A stretch of 64,000 bases of DNA from Isoetes taiwanensis. Lineage: Eukaryota > Streptophyta > Lycopodiopsida > Isoetales > Isoetaceae. Both the position numbers and the translations under genes were made by a program. Positions 35,549 through 47,638 of the stretch are shown here, in pieces. Position 1 is the first letter of the stretch. Each line of letters begins with the position of its first letter. The notes under the pieces are model-generated. The model was not told where the DNA came from. It made no database searches and worked only from the letters and a program-made list of their open reading frames with translations. Location of the stretch: assembly GCA_021234155.1 (NCBI GenBank), contig JAJEKV010000026.1, positions 17,038,283 to 17,102,282 on the forward strand, written 5' to 3'.

Positions 35549-38515
35549 CCCTGAATATATACGGCGCTCCGGACATATACATACAGGGACTTCCTCCTCC
35601 CATGGCAATCGGCTCACCATGAGCAGGGCCCTCCGTCTAACTCGGACCATCCATAGAAAGATGCCCGGGTGAAGGACACGGAGGTGTCATTCGGCCCACG
35701 CCTTCAATGGGACTCCTAAGTCGCGGAAGCATGAATACATGTTAGCATACAACATAAATCATACATAAATAACCACCACGAAGGGTGGCACATCCATCCA
35801 AGTACTAACGGCAAAGAAGATGCATCTAATCCTAAGGAAAACACCCCAAACCCCAGGTTCTACCCCGGCTCAGACTCCTGTGAGGATGGACTAACGGCTC
35901 GGTCTCAAGAGATCACCAGACAGAGGTATAACCTGGCGTTGGCTGGCATAGAACAGTGGCTAGGGTAGTCCACTCCATCCGCTCCTCCTGTGCACACTTT
36001 GCAGATAGGCTGAATCAAGCTATGGCGCCATTGTAGCCTTTCGGAGATGCAATCCCAAGGAATCACCCTTCGGGACTACTCCGGGTTACATCTCCCCGGT
36101 CCGATGAGGCAGGTCAGAGAAGTGTCCCCTTCCAGAGTCGCAGTGAATCCATGGGTGAGCTAGAGGACACGTGCCGCATCAGTGACCCCCGCATCCGTAC
36201 CCGACCTACTCCCCTAACTTTATCTTCAAAGTACAGGATGATCACACCACTGTACCCAGGGAGTGTCAGATCCATACCCGGCCCTCCAAGTGACCGACTA
36301 TTAGGCCTAGCTCACTGAAGGAGTCCACGTAGCCTTTTATGCTCAGGCGAGACCCCACCCCACACTTCATCACCACGGCCCCTTATCTGGTGCTTCAATG
36401 ATGCCATAGATTCCCACGGCTTCGGTGGGATCTTGTACCTGCGAGCCGCATCTAATGGGAATAATCTGAGGGGCTCTATCTAGGAGCATACTACAATACA
36501 TGGGTTCAGAGGTCTCTACCCCCATAATCCCCATCTCAGTGCTAACTAAGCAAAAGAACTACTAAACCATCAACCAAACCACTTACGAGAGACTAGAGAT
36601 AAGAATACTCACCATATCAATCAAGGGTTAGCCTAACGGGTAAACCCGCGAGAGAAAAAGCAGAGAGAACACACCACCGGAGAGGCTATGCGATAGATCA
36701 ACAAAGTAACCTACTGACTAACCGTCAAATCGGTCTTGGGCTGCGCCATCTCGACTAGCTGAAGGATGCCTGGCTGCTGCTTCTCCTCCTCCATCTCCAA
36801 CTGCTCCTAATTCGAATGGGAGCCCAAAAGCCCTAATTTGGGTGTCCCAATTGGAAACCCTGCCTTGCCCAATCGATTTGGGCCAGGTGGCGTGTCATTA
36901 ATTAACTAATTAAACTAATTAGGTTAATTAAGACAAAAATACCCTTAATTAGGTTTTATTAATTTAGCATAGCTAAATTAATCCCTTTTAGGTCAACCCC
37001 CCTAGGTTAACATACCCCTTGGTGGTGTATGCCTAACGATATACATATAAATATACTGACACGTCACATAGTAGGTATACACCACCATGGGGTGTGTTAA
37101 CCTAGGGGGGTTGACCTAAAAGGGATTAATTTAGCTATGTTAAATTAATAAAACCTAATTAAGGGTATTTTTGTCTTAATTAACCTAATTAGTTTAATTA
37201 GTTAATTAATGACATGCCACCTGGCCCAAATCGATTGGGCAAGGCAGGGTTTCCAATTGGGACACCCAAATTAGGGCTTTTGGCCCTCAATTCGAATTAG
37301 GAGCAGTTGGAGATGGAGGAGGAGAAGTAGCAGCCAGGCATCCTTCAGCTAGTCGAGATGGAGCAGCCCCAAGACCGATTTGACGGTTAGTCAGTAGGTT
37401 GCTTTGTTGATCTATCGACATAGCCCTCCGGGTGTGTGTTCTCTCTCTGCTTTTTCCTCGTGGTTTACCTGTTAGGATAACCCTTGATTGATATGGTGAG
37501 TATTCTTATCTCTAGTCTCTGTAAGTGCTTTGGTTGATGGTTTAGTAGTTCTTTGCTTAGTTAGCACTCCGAAGATGGGGATTACGGGGGGTAGAGACCT
37601 TTGAACCCATGTATTGTAGTATGCTCCTAGATAGAGCCCCAGATATTCCCATTAGATGCTGCTCGTACAAGATCCCACCGAGCCAGTGGAATCTATGGCA
37701 TCATTGAAGCACCGTGATAAGGGCCGTGGTGATGAAGTGTGGGGTGGGTCTCACCGAGCATAAAAGGCTACGGGACTCCTTCTTCATTGAGCTAGGCCTA
37801 ATAGCTCCCATAACTTGGAGGGCCGGTATGGATCCGACACCCCCGGGTACGCTGGTGTGATCATCCCGCACTTTGAAGATAAAGTTAGGGGAGTAGGCCT
37901 GCACGATGGGGGTCGCTGATGCGCACGCGTCCTCTAGCTCACCCATGGATTCACCGCGACTGAAGGGGACCGGGAGATGTAACCCAAGTAGTCCCGGCGG
38001 GTGATTCCTTGGGATTGCATCTCCTGAAGGCTACAATGGCTTGTTAGCTTGATTCAAATTATCCGCAAAGTGTGCAATGGAGGAGCGATGGAGTGGACTA
38101 CCCTAGCCAATGTTCTATGCCAGCCAATGCCAGGTTATACCTCGCCCACTGATCTCTTGAGACCGGAAGCGTTAGTCCATCCTCACGTGTCCGAGCCGGA
38201 TAGAACCTAGGGTTTGGGGTGTTTTCCTTAGGATTAGATGCATCTTCTTCTTGCCGTTAGTACTTGGATGGATGTGCCACCCTTCGTGGTGGTTAATTAT
38301 GTATGATTTATGTTGTATGCTAACATGTATTCACGCCAGCGACTTTAGAGTCCCATTGAAGGTGTGGGCGAATGACACCTCCGTGTCCTTCACACCCGGC
38401 ATCTTTCTATGGATGGTCCGAAGTTAGGCGGAGGGCCCCGCTCATGGTGAGCCGATTGCCATGGGAGGGAAGTCCTCAGATGTATACGTCCCGGCCAGAT
38501 ATATATATTGGAGGG
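35549..38515. repeat. Giant inverted repeat (arms about 1.45-1.5 kb, 36-bp spacer)
   Basis: The left arm 35,549-37,035 is the reverse complement of 37,072 to about 38,515, with scattered substitutions and small indels; I judge it roughly 90% identical by eye. The spacer 37,036-37,071 is only 36 bp and includes ACATATAAATATACTGACAC. Inner arm sequence includes CCTAGGGGGGTTGACCTAAA and long AT-rich runs, the outer part GC-richer text shared with 32.8-34.1 kb. No protein-coding frame of note lies in the arms. It could be two LTRs inserted tail to tail or a single foldback element. Clear TG...CA ends were not found. Confidence 0.9.
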
Positions 38516-38519
38516 CCAC

Positions 38520-39380
38520 ATTCCTACCATGGAGTTGCCATATGTGTTTTACGCTTACAAAACAACACACAATACCTTCTATTGCTGCTTCAAAAGCAAC
38601 TTCATGTTATGGCATTGATAATCTTCACCTCGCGGGGAGGATGTCCCAACATCCCATCTCCACATCTACATATGCTTTAAGCTACATCTAGCAAATAAGC
38701 TTTATTCACCATTATTTTTGCACGCTTCAATGTAGTCTAAAATAACAATATATAATAAGATAAGAATCTTACGCAACCCAGAAATCTCTACAAACATCTG
38801 GATCACACTCCCTGCCAGTAGCAAAGCAGGGACACTGTCTGCCACAACACTGACTCTTAGCACAATGGCAGCCTCTGAAGCGGTCTTGCATCTATTCGAG
38901 CAACTATAACAAGCCTCCACGAAAGAATAAATGTTGGAATACCATCGGATAAAAAATGCTCCCTATAACTGGGTTCTTACCCACAATATTTTTCATAACA
39001 TGTGCCATTCCATAAACAGGAGCATTGTTTTTCACATATAAAGAGGCACGAGCATGGGCTAAATTGCTTGCAAGGCTGGTCTTTGCTATCTGCCACTCTC
39101 TTCCTGATCAATGGATTGCCTGAGCTGACTTCCAAGTGTATTTCGATCTACGAACCCTTCCTCTCCTTCGGCTATTGTAAATCCTAGATCTTGACTGTAT
39201 GTCTAGTTCCTACACATGTAGAAAGCAACACTCAATCAGTACTATTAGACTACTCGTGCAAAAGACAGTGCAAACAATTGCTAACTGACTTCTACGTCTC
39301 ACTCACCAATTCTCCAAACTTTGACTTCCCGGTTATACAATATGCAAATTTGACCTTATTTGTTATATAGAGGCTAGCAG
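38520..39380. other. No recognised feature
   Basis: Short open frames only (at most 102 codons, partly within the palindrome border). I see no motif, tandem repeat or transposon end between the right palindrome arm and the LINE at 39.4 kb. Confidence 0.5.
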
Positions 39381-39386
39381 CCCCAA

Positions 39387-40073
39387 GTGCAAAAGACAAA
39401 TTGGAATCAAAAATTTATTCCAAAACTGCGTTTAGACTATGATAAGAGTAATGATTATAAAAAGGTATTGCAGCAGACACTTCATCAGGTAGATTGGACA
39501 GGATTATTGCAAAAAGATTCGGAGCTGCTGACATCATCTATGATAAGGGCAGCAGAAATTGTGTTTGGGAAGACAAAGAAGCGTTTATCGGGTAGACCTT
39601 GTAATGGTTGGTGGGACTTGGAATGCCAAAAAGCTAGAGACAATCTTCCAATGGGATGCCGAGTAAAGCCACGATGGTACAAAATGTTAATTCGGAAAAA
39701 GAAGAGGCTCTTCTTTGCACAAAGGCAAGGTAAGCTTGAATCCCTGTTTCTTTTAAAACCAAAAACTTTTTGGAATAAACTGTCGGAGAAAACGCAGCAA
39801 ACAAGACTAGAAGTAGACGATTTGTTGACCATGGTAGAATCGCTATATTTCAAAGGCGGAATCTTGAACCTATGCCCCAACTTCCGATTCACGGAAGATA
39901 TTTTTTCAATTGATGAAGTTCAAAATAAACTAACAGAAATGAGTAATGGTAAAGCAGCGGATGTAACAGGAATGACAATCGAGTTGGTAAAATGGGGAGG
40001 AGAGGAATTGATTGGTATGTTAACTAAACAATTTAATGGCGATGAGACAAAAGGTTGCCTAAGGCATGGATGA
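39387..40073 (+). pseudogene. LINE A copy 2 ORF2, pre-RT segment
   Basis: A 228-codon frame that aligns with residues about 210-420 of the copy at 854-2866: the WWDLEC motif, KPRWYKMLIRKKKRLFF, and the start of the RT (MSNGKAADVTGMTIELVKWG). It breaks at about 40,070, after which the RT continues in another frame from 40,191 (NWAEENDKRALCQAGFRKNH). No independent function. Confidence 0.75.
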
Positions 40074-40441
40074 GAATGCAAAGTAGTACCTATTCACAAA
40101 TCGGGAAACAAAATTTGGATGTCGAAATTACGGGCGATTATGATTGGAAGCACTTTTGCAAAAGCTGTTAGGTGAACGCTAGAACGCAAATTGAGTAATT
40201 GGGCTGAGGAAAATGATAAGCGCGCTCTTTGTCAAGCTGGTTTCCGTAAGAATCATAGCACCCTTGACCATGCATTGACCCTCAGAGTTTTGATAGAAAA
40301 GGCTAAGGAACCAAGAAAGAGTTTGTATCTAGCTTTCATTGATTTTTCCAAGGCCTTTGATACGATACCTCGGAAAGGATTGGCGGATAGAACTCTCGAT
40401 AGACTTGAGCAAGGAAGTCAGAAACACTATTGGAGTGAGAC

Positions 40442-40826
40442 TGTTGAAATATGGGGTTCTTGGCATGCACCTTGCTGCAGCAGACCATGGCTGCCGGATG
40501 CAACAAGGCTGCCACAAATGCTCAAGAATGACAAAACAAAGGGGGAGGAAACTCCAAGAACACAAACAGGGCACAAATGCCAAGAAATGAACAAAGTGGA
40601 TCATATTGCCAAAATGAGGCGCTCCAAAACGTGAGCTGAAACCTCCACAAAATGAGGCGCTCCAAAACGTGAGCTAAAACCTAAACAATGAGGGGAAATG
40701 CTCTCTCTATATAGTGAGCAAACCCTAACCCTATATGATGACAACATGTGGCCATGTGCCACTAACATCTATGATGACATGTGGCCTATGCCACTAACGT
40801 CTATGACTTAGCCCAAGGGGCTAACA
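40442..40826 (+). mobile_element. 385-bp solo LTR inserted in LINE RT, 5-bp TSD GAGAC
   Basis: The LINE reading frame is interrupted between GVR and QGCPLSP. The insert begins TGTTGAAATATGG and ends GGGGCTAACA, so it has TG...CA ends. It is flanked by GAGAC on both sides (40,437-40,441 and 40,827-40,831). It contains a TATATA box (about 40,708), a 38-bp tandem duplication (AAAATGAGGCGCTCCAAAAC at 40,611 and 40,649) and no coding sequence. This is the expected product of LTR-LTR recombination of a Ty1/copia-type element. It post-dates the LINE insertion. Confidence 0.9.
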
Positions 40827-40842
40827 GAGACAAGGATGTCCT

Positions 40843-41529
40843 TTGTCACCAACACTATTTGGGATATATATTGATGAACTTGAGATATGGCTTAGGCAAA
40901 GAGGGTCTTTGGGGACAAACATTGGTGGGACCTTGATACAGCTTCTCATTTATGCAGATGATGTGGTGTTGTTGGCAAATTCTCCAGATGGAATTCAGAA
41001 ACTTTTAGATGACTTGGGCTCTTTTTGTGAGTCAAAGATGATGACGATAAACTTTTCTAAGACTAAGATCATGGTGTTCGAAACTATACAAAGACCAAAC
41101 TTTGTATACAAAGGGACTCGGATAGAGACTGTGGAACATTATAAATATTTGGGTTTGGAATTTAGCACGGATTATAAATGGAAAGAATGCTTGAGGAAGA
41201 GGATCACAGGTGGGAAGGTGGCTTTATATAGCATGCTTAAAAGATGCCATAAAAATAGTCTAACAAGCTGGGATTTGAAGAAAATGCTGTTCAAAACACT
41301 TGTTCAAACCGTAGCTCTTTATGGTGCACAAATATGGGGACCAACAATGTCAACTAGGCATTGGAAACAGGTGGAGCAGATATTAAAGACTTTTTTGCAG
41401 GAAGAGATGGGTATTAAGAAACAAATACCATATGCAATCATACTTGCAGAAGTCCGGGTCGATACCGATGGAAGCTTTATAGGCACTATACCGACGATAA
41501 ACTTTGTAAAACGAGAACAAGTAAGTTAG
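40843..41529 (+). pseudogene. LINE A copy 2 ORF2, RT catalytic and thumb segment
   Basis: A 228-codon frame restarting right after the solo LTR: MSPTLFGIYIDELEIWLRQR, then LIQLLIYADDVVLLANSPDG with the YADD catalytic box intact, HYKYLGLEFSTDYKWKECLR, and QTVALYGAQIWGP. The upstream GVR and this QGCPLSP were continuous before the LTR inserted. The homologous stretch in the copy at 0.9 kb has a stop at KYLGLE where this copy has Tyr. The frame ends near 41,527. Confidence 0.8.
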
Positions 41530-42179
41530 CGAGATCACGTAAATATCCAAGAAAGCATTAATTGAATCAAGGTACAAAGGCTGGTTTAAAAGATGTGATG
41601 GATTGGGCAGGGGATGGGGATCACAAAGAGAAAAATTGGCCGTGATTTCTTGATGTGGGTACAAGAGAATTGGTCCAAATGAAAGCTGTAGAGAAACTTT
41701 GGGAAAAACCAGGATCTAGAATGGAGTTTTACCGAGCAGAAGTAAATACTATGGTCCTCTACATAGAACAAGACTATCTAAAAGCCCATATCTCAAAGAA
41801 AAACAAGCAGACAATAGCCAGATACAGGACGGGATCGCATAGGTTGCAGGTAGAGATTGGAAGATGGGCTAAGATTCCCAGAGAAGAAAGGAAGTGCAAG
41901 GTTTCGCAAACCGGCAACAAGTAGAAGATGAGTATCATGTATTCCTTTATTGTCCGGCATATGTACATATAAGAGATAGGTATCAGTTAGATTTGTCATA
42001 CTTTTCTTCTTTATTGATGTTAAAACCAGAAATTTTAGGATGCTATATGCGAGAAATAGAGTCGCACAGAAGCTTATTATTAAGCTTATCAAACTGATGT
42101 AAAAATTGCCACTCCATGGCCCTCAGGGTCTAAGCGGGCGTGAAATAAATTTATTATTATTATTATTATTATTATATTC

Positions 42180-44800
42180 TCCAACTTCTATACATCACTT
42201 CAGTCCTCTTAGCAGATTCCGAGCAATCATAAAGCTGTATTAGATTTATCATTATGGAAAATTAAAATTAGCCACTTCAAGAACTTTAACATGCAATAAT
42301 AAAACTAATCAACCCAAAAGATCTCATTCTAGTATAGTGAATTGGTTTCCTAAACATGACCATTTTCCTTAATTATCGTCGAAAACTTAGCAAGAATTAT
42401 TCTTATAATATCTAAAGCGTATATTTTGATCAAAAAGCCTCTTACCAATTGATAGAGAAGCACAAGAACTAAAAGATATACCTGTTTCTACCAAAAATTT
42501 GGAGTCCTTTCTCGTATAATCCCTTCTCCAAAGTGCTCCAATTACTACCTTTTAGATTACTTGTGGTGGCAAGTCCCTCCTTTAAACTACCATCTTTCTG
42601 AGTATCTTGTGTAGCAGTTTTAACTTCGTTAAACTTCGATTCTTCTCTAGGTCTTTTTTATTGGTTACATGCAATATTACTCTTCTTGTGCTTCCCGACA
42701 TTAGAGGCAATTTGAGATCTCATTTCATCCCCATAAGAATCCTCCAATAGAATGGCTACCCTCTATAAACTGCAATTAATGCAGCACCAACAACTTCATT
42801 GCTTTTGTTTTTCCCCCATAACTTTTGATCCACTCGTCAAAATGCTGCGGCGTTTGTTGCATTTGATGCGAAATGAAAAGATCTTTCTAATGATATATGG
42901 TTATGATGTATTTCAATATGGTCATATGCGTTAACCTTAAAAAAATATGATTTTTTACTTATTTCTTGTACATTTATATCAAGAAAGGTATATGAATGGA
43001 TTATCATTAGATACATTTTGAGAAGACGAACCCATTGCTACAAAAAGTGTTTGAATCGGAGTTCTGGATCAAAAGTTATAATGAAAAAATGATATACGGA
43101 AGTTAGTTGCAACTGCATTAATTACAGGCTGCCACATAATACTGAAATGAGACACACTGGAACTCTTCTCTTATTGGACAGTTTAAAAAGCTGACGTGGC
43201 ATTTTAAGCATCCCTTAATGGGACAAAATGTGATCTCATATTTCCTCTAATGGCTTTCTTAGAAGTGCCTTTTCTCTTTCCTGTTGCATTTTTGCATGCC
43301 CAGTTCCTTCTCCTTGTATGTCTTCTTTCGTAAGAGAAGTGCCATCCTTAGTAGGCACGTGCAGGGCGATGCTCTCCTGCATCTTCATCACCTCCTTTTC
43401 CACTTTTTCTTTTCAAAAGCTTTCTCAAAGCATTAACTCTCTTGTCTTTTATCCCCCTTCTTGGATGTTCGATCAGTTGGACCATTGTTCGATCTGCTGT
43501 TGCACCAGATGTGTGAGAAGCTATGCCATGGTCCACTCTGTGCTTGAAACTATGGTCCAGCGGCCATCATGTTCTGAAATGGCCAAAATAAATGCACCAC
43601 AATTCGTTACATATTGCCTGATTAAACTAATCAAACGTGAAGAATAGAATATATAGTGTTTTGAGATTGCGAATAAGTACTGCGCATTTAGTCTCAAACG
43701 ACTATTCTACATGACTAAGTGCAAGATTAAAATATGTCACAGAGTCTAGCATTTCATCAGAGTTTAGGCAATCCAACATTAGGAATTAGTAGGTGCCTAA
43801 GATGCAACAAAAGTCATTAGCACGGCTTAATAATGAGAATTAACATGGCAATGGAGAAGCTTTGATGGATCACCTTTCTTGAAGGCTAATAGTTGTGTAA
43901 GTTAGTCGTGTTGAAAATTGTTGTCACCTTCAATGTTTATTATAACAGTTAATTCAAATAAGCTAGAGAAAAATATCGACGATAAAATAATTGTGCTAGA
44001 TTTTGTTACTCTAGACGTATAATAAGCTAGAGAAAAATGTAGATAATGAAATAATTCTGTTAGATTTTTTTACGCTAGATGTATAACTCTTTATAGTTTG
44101 ATGAAATTGTATAACATGTAAATAAAAAGCAACGTTTTTCAACAAGGGCTTGCATCTAGGAAGTCTTGGGCAATGGGGTGAGAGGAATTCAAAGGGAAGG
44201 GAAATTTTAGCTGTTTGAACAATAAAGTTGTAGTGATCTATAAGACATCAAGGAATCATTGAAAAAACTGAAAAAAGCTTTAGACCAATTGTCAATGGTG
44301 ACCTATGTTGCAACACTAGCCTTGCTAGTTTAACGTCTAAGAACTAGATTAATATAAGAGCAGGTACATGTTGCTAGAAATCCAACATATCGAATGCTAT
44401 CTACGAACCATTTATAGTTCCAATATACTCAGGAAGACAAATATATCTCTAATCCGAGTGTGTTTCACAACATTGTGTTAATAGATGTTTGTTAATAAAC
44501 AATGGGTCTAGTTTCATAAGTTTGAAAAGGCAATAACTTTACATTCTTATTTCTTAATCACACCTTATTTTCTTCTAGAACACAAGGTGAGAAAGCGCAG
44601 GTCCAAATCATGTATATTTTTGAACATGTAGACGTGATAGTTGAAGAGAAATGTTAAGAAAGATATACAAAGCCATTCATTGATGATGCATATGTTGACA
44701 AAGAAGATTGACTACATGTACAATGCTACTGCTTTCCAATTCAAGAAACCAAAAGCTTCACCATCCCTGTCAAGCTGCCGATTCAAAAGCTAACAAATTG
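42180..44800. other. Non-coding / unassigned AT-rich stretch
   Basis: No credible gene. The longest frame (43,318-43,647) has no recognised motif. A GATTTTKTTACTCTAGACGTATAA-like phrase and AAGCTAGAGAAAAAT are each duplicated locally near 43,960-44,090. Otherwise I see nothing. Confidence 0.4.
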
Positions 44801-44812
44801 CTACCTACGTTT

Positions 44813-45592
44813 TTGTAGATCATTGGCTGCAAAGAAATTTAATGCTTCTACTGCTACTCTCCTTTCTTCTATAGCTTCTTCCATGCAATCAACACCGGAC
44901 GTTCCATCTGTAAATATCATCACTGATGTTTTAGATCTAGCGACATAAGAAATGCTTTAAGAACCTTATAATACTGGTTCATCATAATTGACTGCTAAAA
45001 TTACTGATGAATTCACGGGAAAACTACACCTAAAAGTTAGCTTTTAATATTCTACGCAACACAAGGCAAGTTTCTTCCCACCAATCTTGAAGGATCACTC
45101 CTTGTTGATGTCCAGCCAACTGAGAAATTTTAATGAGTCTTATCTGAAACAACTACATATATGCAAACTAGGTCCAAAACAATGAATGTACTAGTCATAT
45201 ACCACCATTCTCACAAAATACATCACTCAACCATATGTATAGGCACACAGAGAGAAACAGAAGGCTTGGGAAACTCACCTTCTTGGGGAGTGATTCGACC
45301 GGTCATGGCAGCAGAAATAGGCAGGACATTAATGCCATGTAGCTGCCCTTGATGGACCAATACATCATGCAGCTTATTTTCATGCTCGTGTGCTTCTTTC
45401 CGTGCATTTAAGACATATGGTCGATTCCTATTTTATTTGGCAAATCCTGCTAAATAACAAGTCAGTGCCCAAATGTAATGCACGTTTACACTATGTTACT
45501 GACCTTAAAATCAAGTTCTTTATTCTCCTTGACATACATGGTATCCATACGAATTGGTTGTTGTGGAACATTCCCTGCAGCATTGTTGATTC
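44813..45592 (-). pseudogene. Unidentified host-gene exons (minus strand)
   Basis: Three coding-like blocks with splice-like borders: 45,504-45,592 (AAGNVPQQPIRMDTMYVKEN, donor AAG|GTCAGT), 45,279-45,446 (ARKEAHEHENKLHDVLVHQG then LHGINVLPISAAMTGRITPQ, donor AAG|GTGAGT) and about 44,813-44,915 (CMEEAIEERRVAVEALNFFA). I cannot name the family. The helical, charged character and consensus splice sites suggest a real gene source. They follow the PGAP1-like exons on the same strand, and a TAA at the start of the second block suggests decay. Confidence 0.4.
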
Positions 45593-45764
45593 CTAAAATG
45601 GACTTAAGGCATTTCAGCACAAGTGCCATATTTACTATTAATTCAGATTAAGAAAGGACTCATTGTACATGCATCCCATCATCGCAACTCCTAAAGCCAT
45701 ACATGCATCCCATCATAACAACTCCTACAGCCGTAAAGGCCAAAATGCTTGAGCTATGTTTGTA

Positions 45765-47500
45765 TCAACATGTATATAGCATAGAGTCCGTGAAGAATAA
45801 TCCCAAAGGAGAGGACCAAATCAAAGAACCAAAGCAATGTGTGCTCAACCTACCAATAACAACGAGGGCATTATAAAAACCCTTTATGATAATTGGAAAG
45901 AAGCTGCAACATACCTTTGCCCAAGCTATCAGAGATGGGATCAACATGACTAAAGCTGTAAGATGCAATGGCAATAATCCCTGATGGAATTTAAATAGCT
46001 CGAGTTGCATTAGACCATAAGTGATCGTCTTATGGTCAGATATTGTGTCATCTGCATTTTTTCCAATACCCTTTAATTTCTGATAACTTCGGTTTTCGTT
46101 TTGCTGACGATAACTGGTGAATAGCACAATTCAAACATACGAACGATGCTCAGAAGAAATAATAAATTCCATAATCAATTCCATTGCTAACAAAAATAAT
46201 GCAGCATGGCAATTCCAGACATGGAATCCAATCAAAATGAGGAGACCGAGAGCAGGATGAACAAAGAATACTAGTGTAGTTGCCAGAACTCCTATTGCAA
46301 GAGCTGGCCTAGATCTCATCCTCCGGATTGTCTGCATATGTTGACATCACGTTCATGATATGGTAAAAATGCAGATTTGCTGGCACAAGAATCAGTTGAA
46401 CTTCAAGAATAAAAGGAAAAAAGTGCAGCGGATATCCACACCCACACACAGAAGTGCAATCTTTTCAAGTTCTTTCCCAAGTAGAATTATCAAAAACTGC
46501 ACACTTGACAGAATAAACCCAACCTGATTCCTCGTTCCCACAGTAAGCAGCTTCAATTAAATGTACAGCCCCATTTGCAACCAAGCCTATAACAACTAAA
46601 AGAAGACCAACCTGTAAAGCAAAACATGCTGAAACACGATCCAGCAAATACTGCAAAAACTCAAAGTTTGACTGCTCTACCCATACCTGCCACCTGCAAA
46701 CATAAGCTCGTAAAGGGAATGCACTCAAATTTCTAAAAAGGGTGACATCAAGCTCATACCTCTGTTTCAACAACACCTGAAAAGCCGCAACCACATGGAA
46801 CATGAACATTGTTCCAGTGGCAACGGGCCATTGCTCCATTTGCCACACAATGACAAATAACAGACACTATTAGAAAACTTAAAATGGGAGGCAACGGCCA
46901 GGAACACAAGATGGATATAACAAGATAAAAAATAGTTGGATCAAGAGACAATGTTAAAAATGGCATTGGGAACATAAGATTCCGCTCCAGGCATGTAAAA
47001 AGAGATGGAAGCGTCATATCGAGCTCCCAAACACGTGCTTGTTGCATCAACACAAAAAGTAAACTTCCAACTGCAAAACCTGCAATCTTCAGTGAGAAAG
47101 GGAACAAAGTTATAAACATGTTATACAATAGAAAAGCAAACACAATACCCTAGACATGCAAAGTTATGGTGATGCAGTTTATATCAGTTTCAAGTTGACA
47201 ATCAACATCTGACAAGCATATGAATCAAACAAGGAATTACTCAGTCAAACTACCCTCAATAGGCAGCATATATTGGGGGTCTTTGATATATAGCATCAAT
47301 TTTGGTTCAGAAAATTTCAATGTGTCTTTCTAGTTTTAGTTTCTATATTTAACCTTTACAGCCTTCTTTCCTTTAGAAATTTGGGAAGGGCTCAGATATT
47401 CTGGGTACTATACCTGTACGCCATGCATTAAAAGGAATCTAATTGCAGCTTCTGCTTTGGCTATTCCTATGCTAATATTGTAGGCACAATGAGGATCTAC
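45765..47500 (-). pseudogene. PGAP1: PGAP1-like GPI inositol-deacylase, 3' exons
   Basis: Multi-exon coding remnant for the membrane half of a plant PGAP1-type GPI inositol-deacylase, an ER enzyme that removes the inositol-linked acyl chain from GPI anchors. Exon 47,414-47,500 reads VDPHCAYNISIGIAKAEAAI. About 46,855-47,088 reads FAVGSLLFVLMQQARVWELD with several hydrophobic helices. About 46,530-46,780 carries further membrane helices. About 46,200-46,330 reads VLATTLVFFVHPALGLLILI then HVWNCHAAL. About 45,918-46,108 reads LHLTALVMLIPSLIAWAK before a GT donor. Most exons stay open. The lipase half with the catalytic Ser is absent; a phosphatase exon and PPR sequence lie upstream instead. It is a 3' gene fragment, not a full gene. 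Confidence 0.7.
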
Positions 47501-47638
47501 CTGCAAAAATAATTGCTGATAAGCAGACATATTAGTATTATTTAGAAGAAAAACTAAGCACATAAAAGAATAATCAAAGTAGTTTCCTGTAAATCACGCC
47601 TTAGACTATGGATAGCAGGCGATATGCTGCAAGAGTAC

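Larger units (their letters stand above)
39387..42176 (+). mobile_element. LINE family A copy 2, 5'-truncated, with (TTA)n tail
   Basis: Plus-strand relative of the element at 1-2835. It starts in the linker after the endonuclease (KFIPKLRLDYDKSNDY, WWDLECQKARDNLP). It continues through the RT (CQAGFRKNHSTLDHALTLR, LAFIDFSKAFDTIPR, then after an insertion QGCPLSPTLFGIYIDELE, IYADDVVLLAN) to the zinc-knuckle-like end (VEDEYHVFLYCPAYVHIRD, about 41,925-41,985). The 3' end is GTGAAATAAA followed by about nine TTA/ATT units to 42,176. That tail is like I-clade or RTE-type LINEs rather than poly-A L1. An RT stretch of about 70 bp is deleted before the insertion, and frameshifts occur near 40,070 and 41,520. 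Confidence 0.88.
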
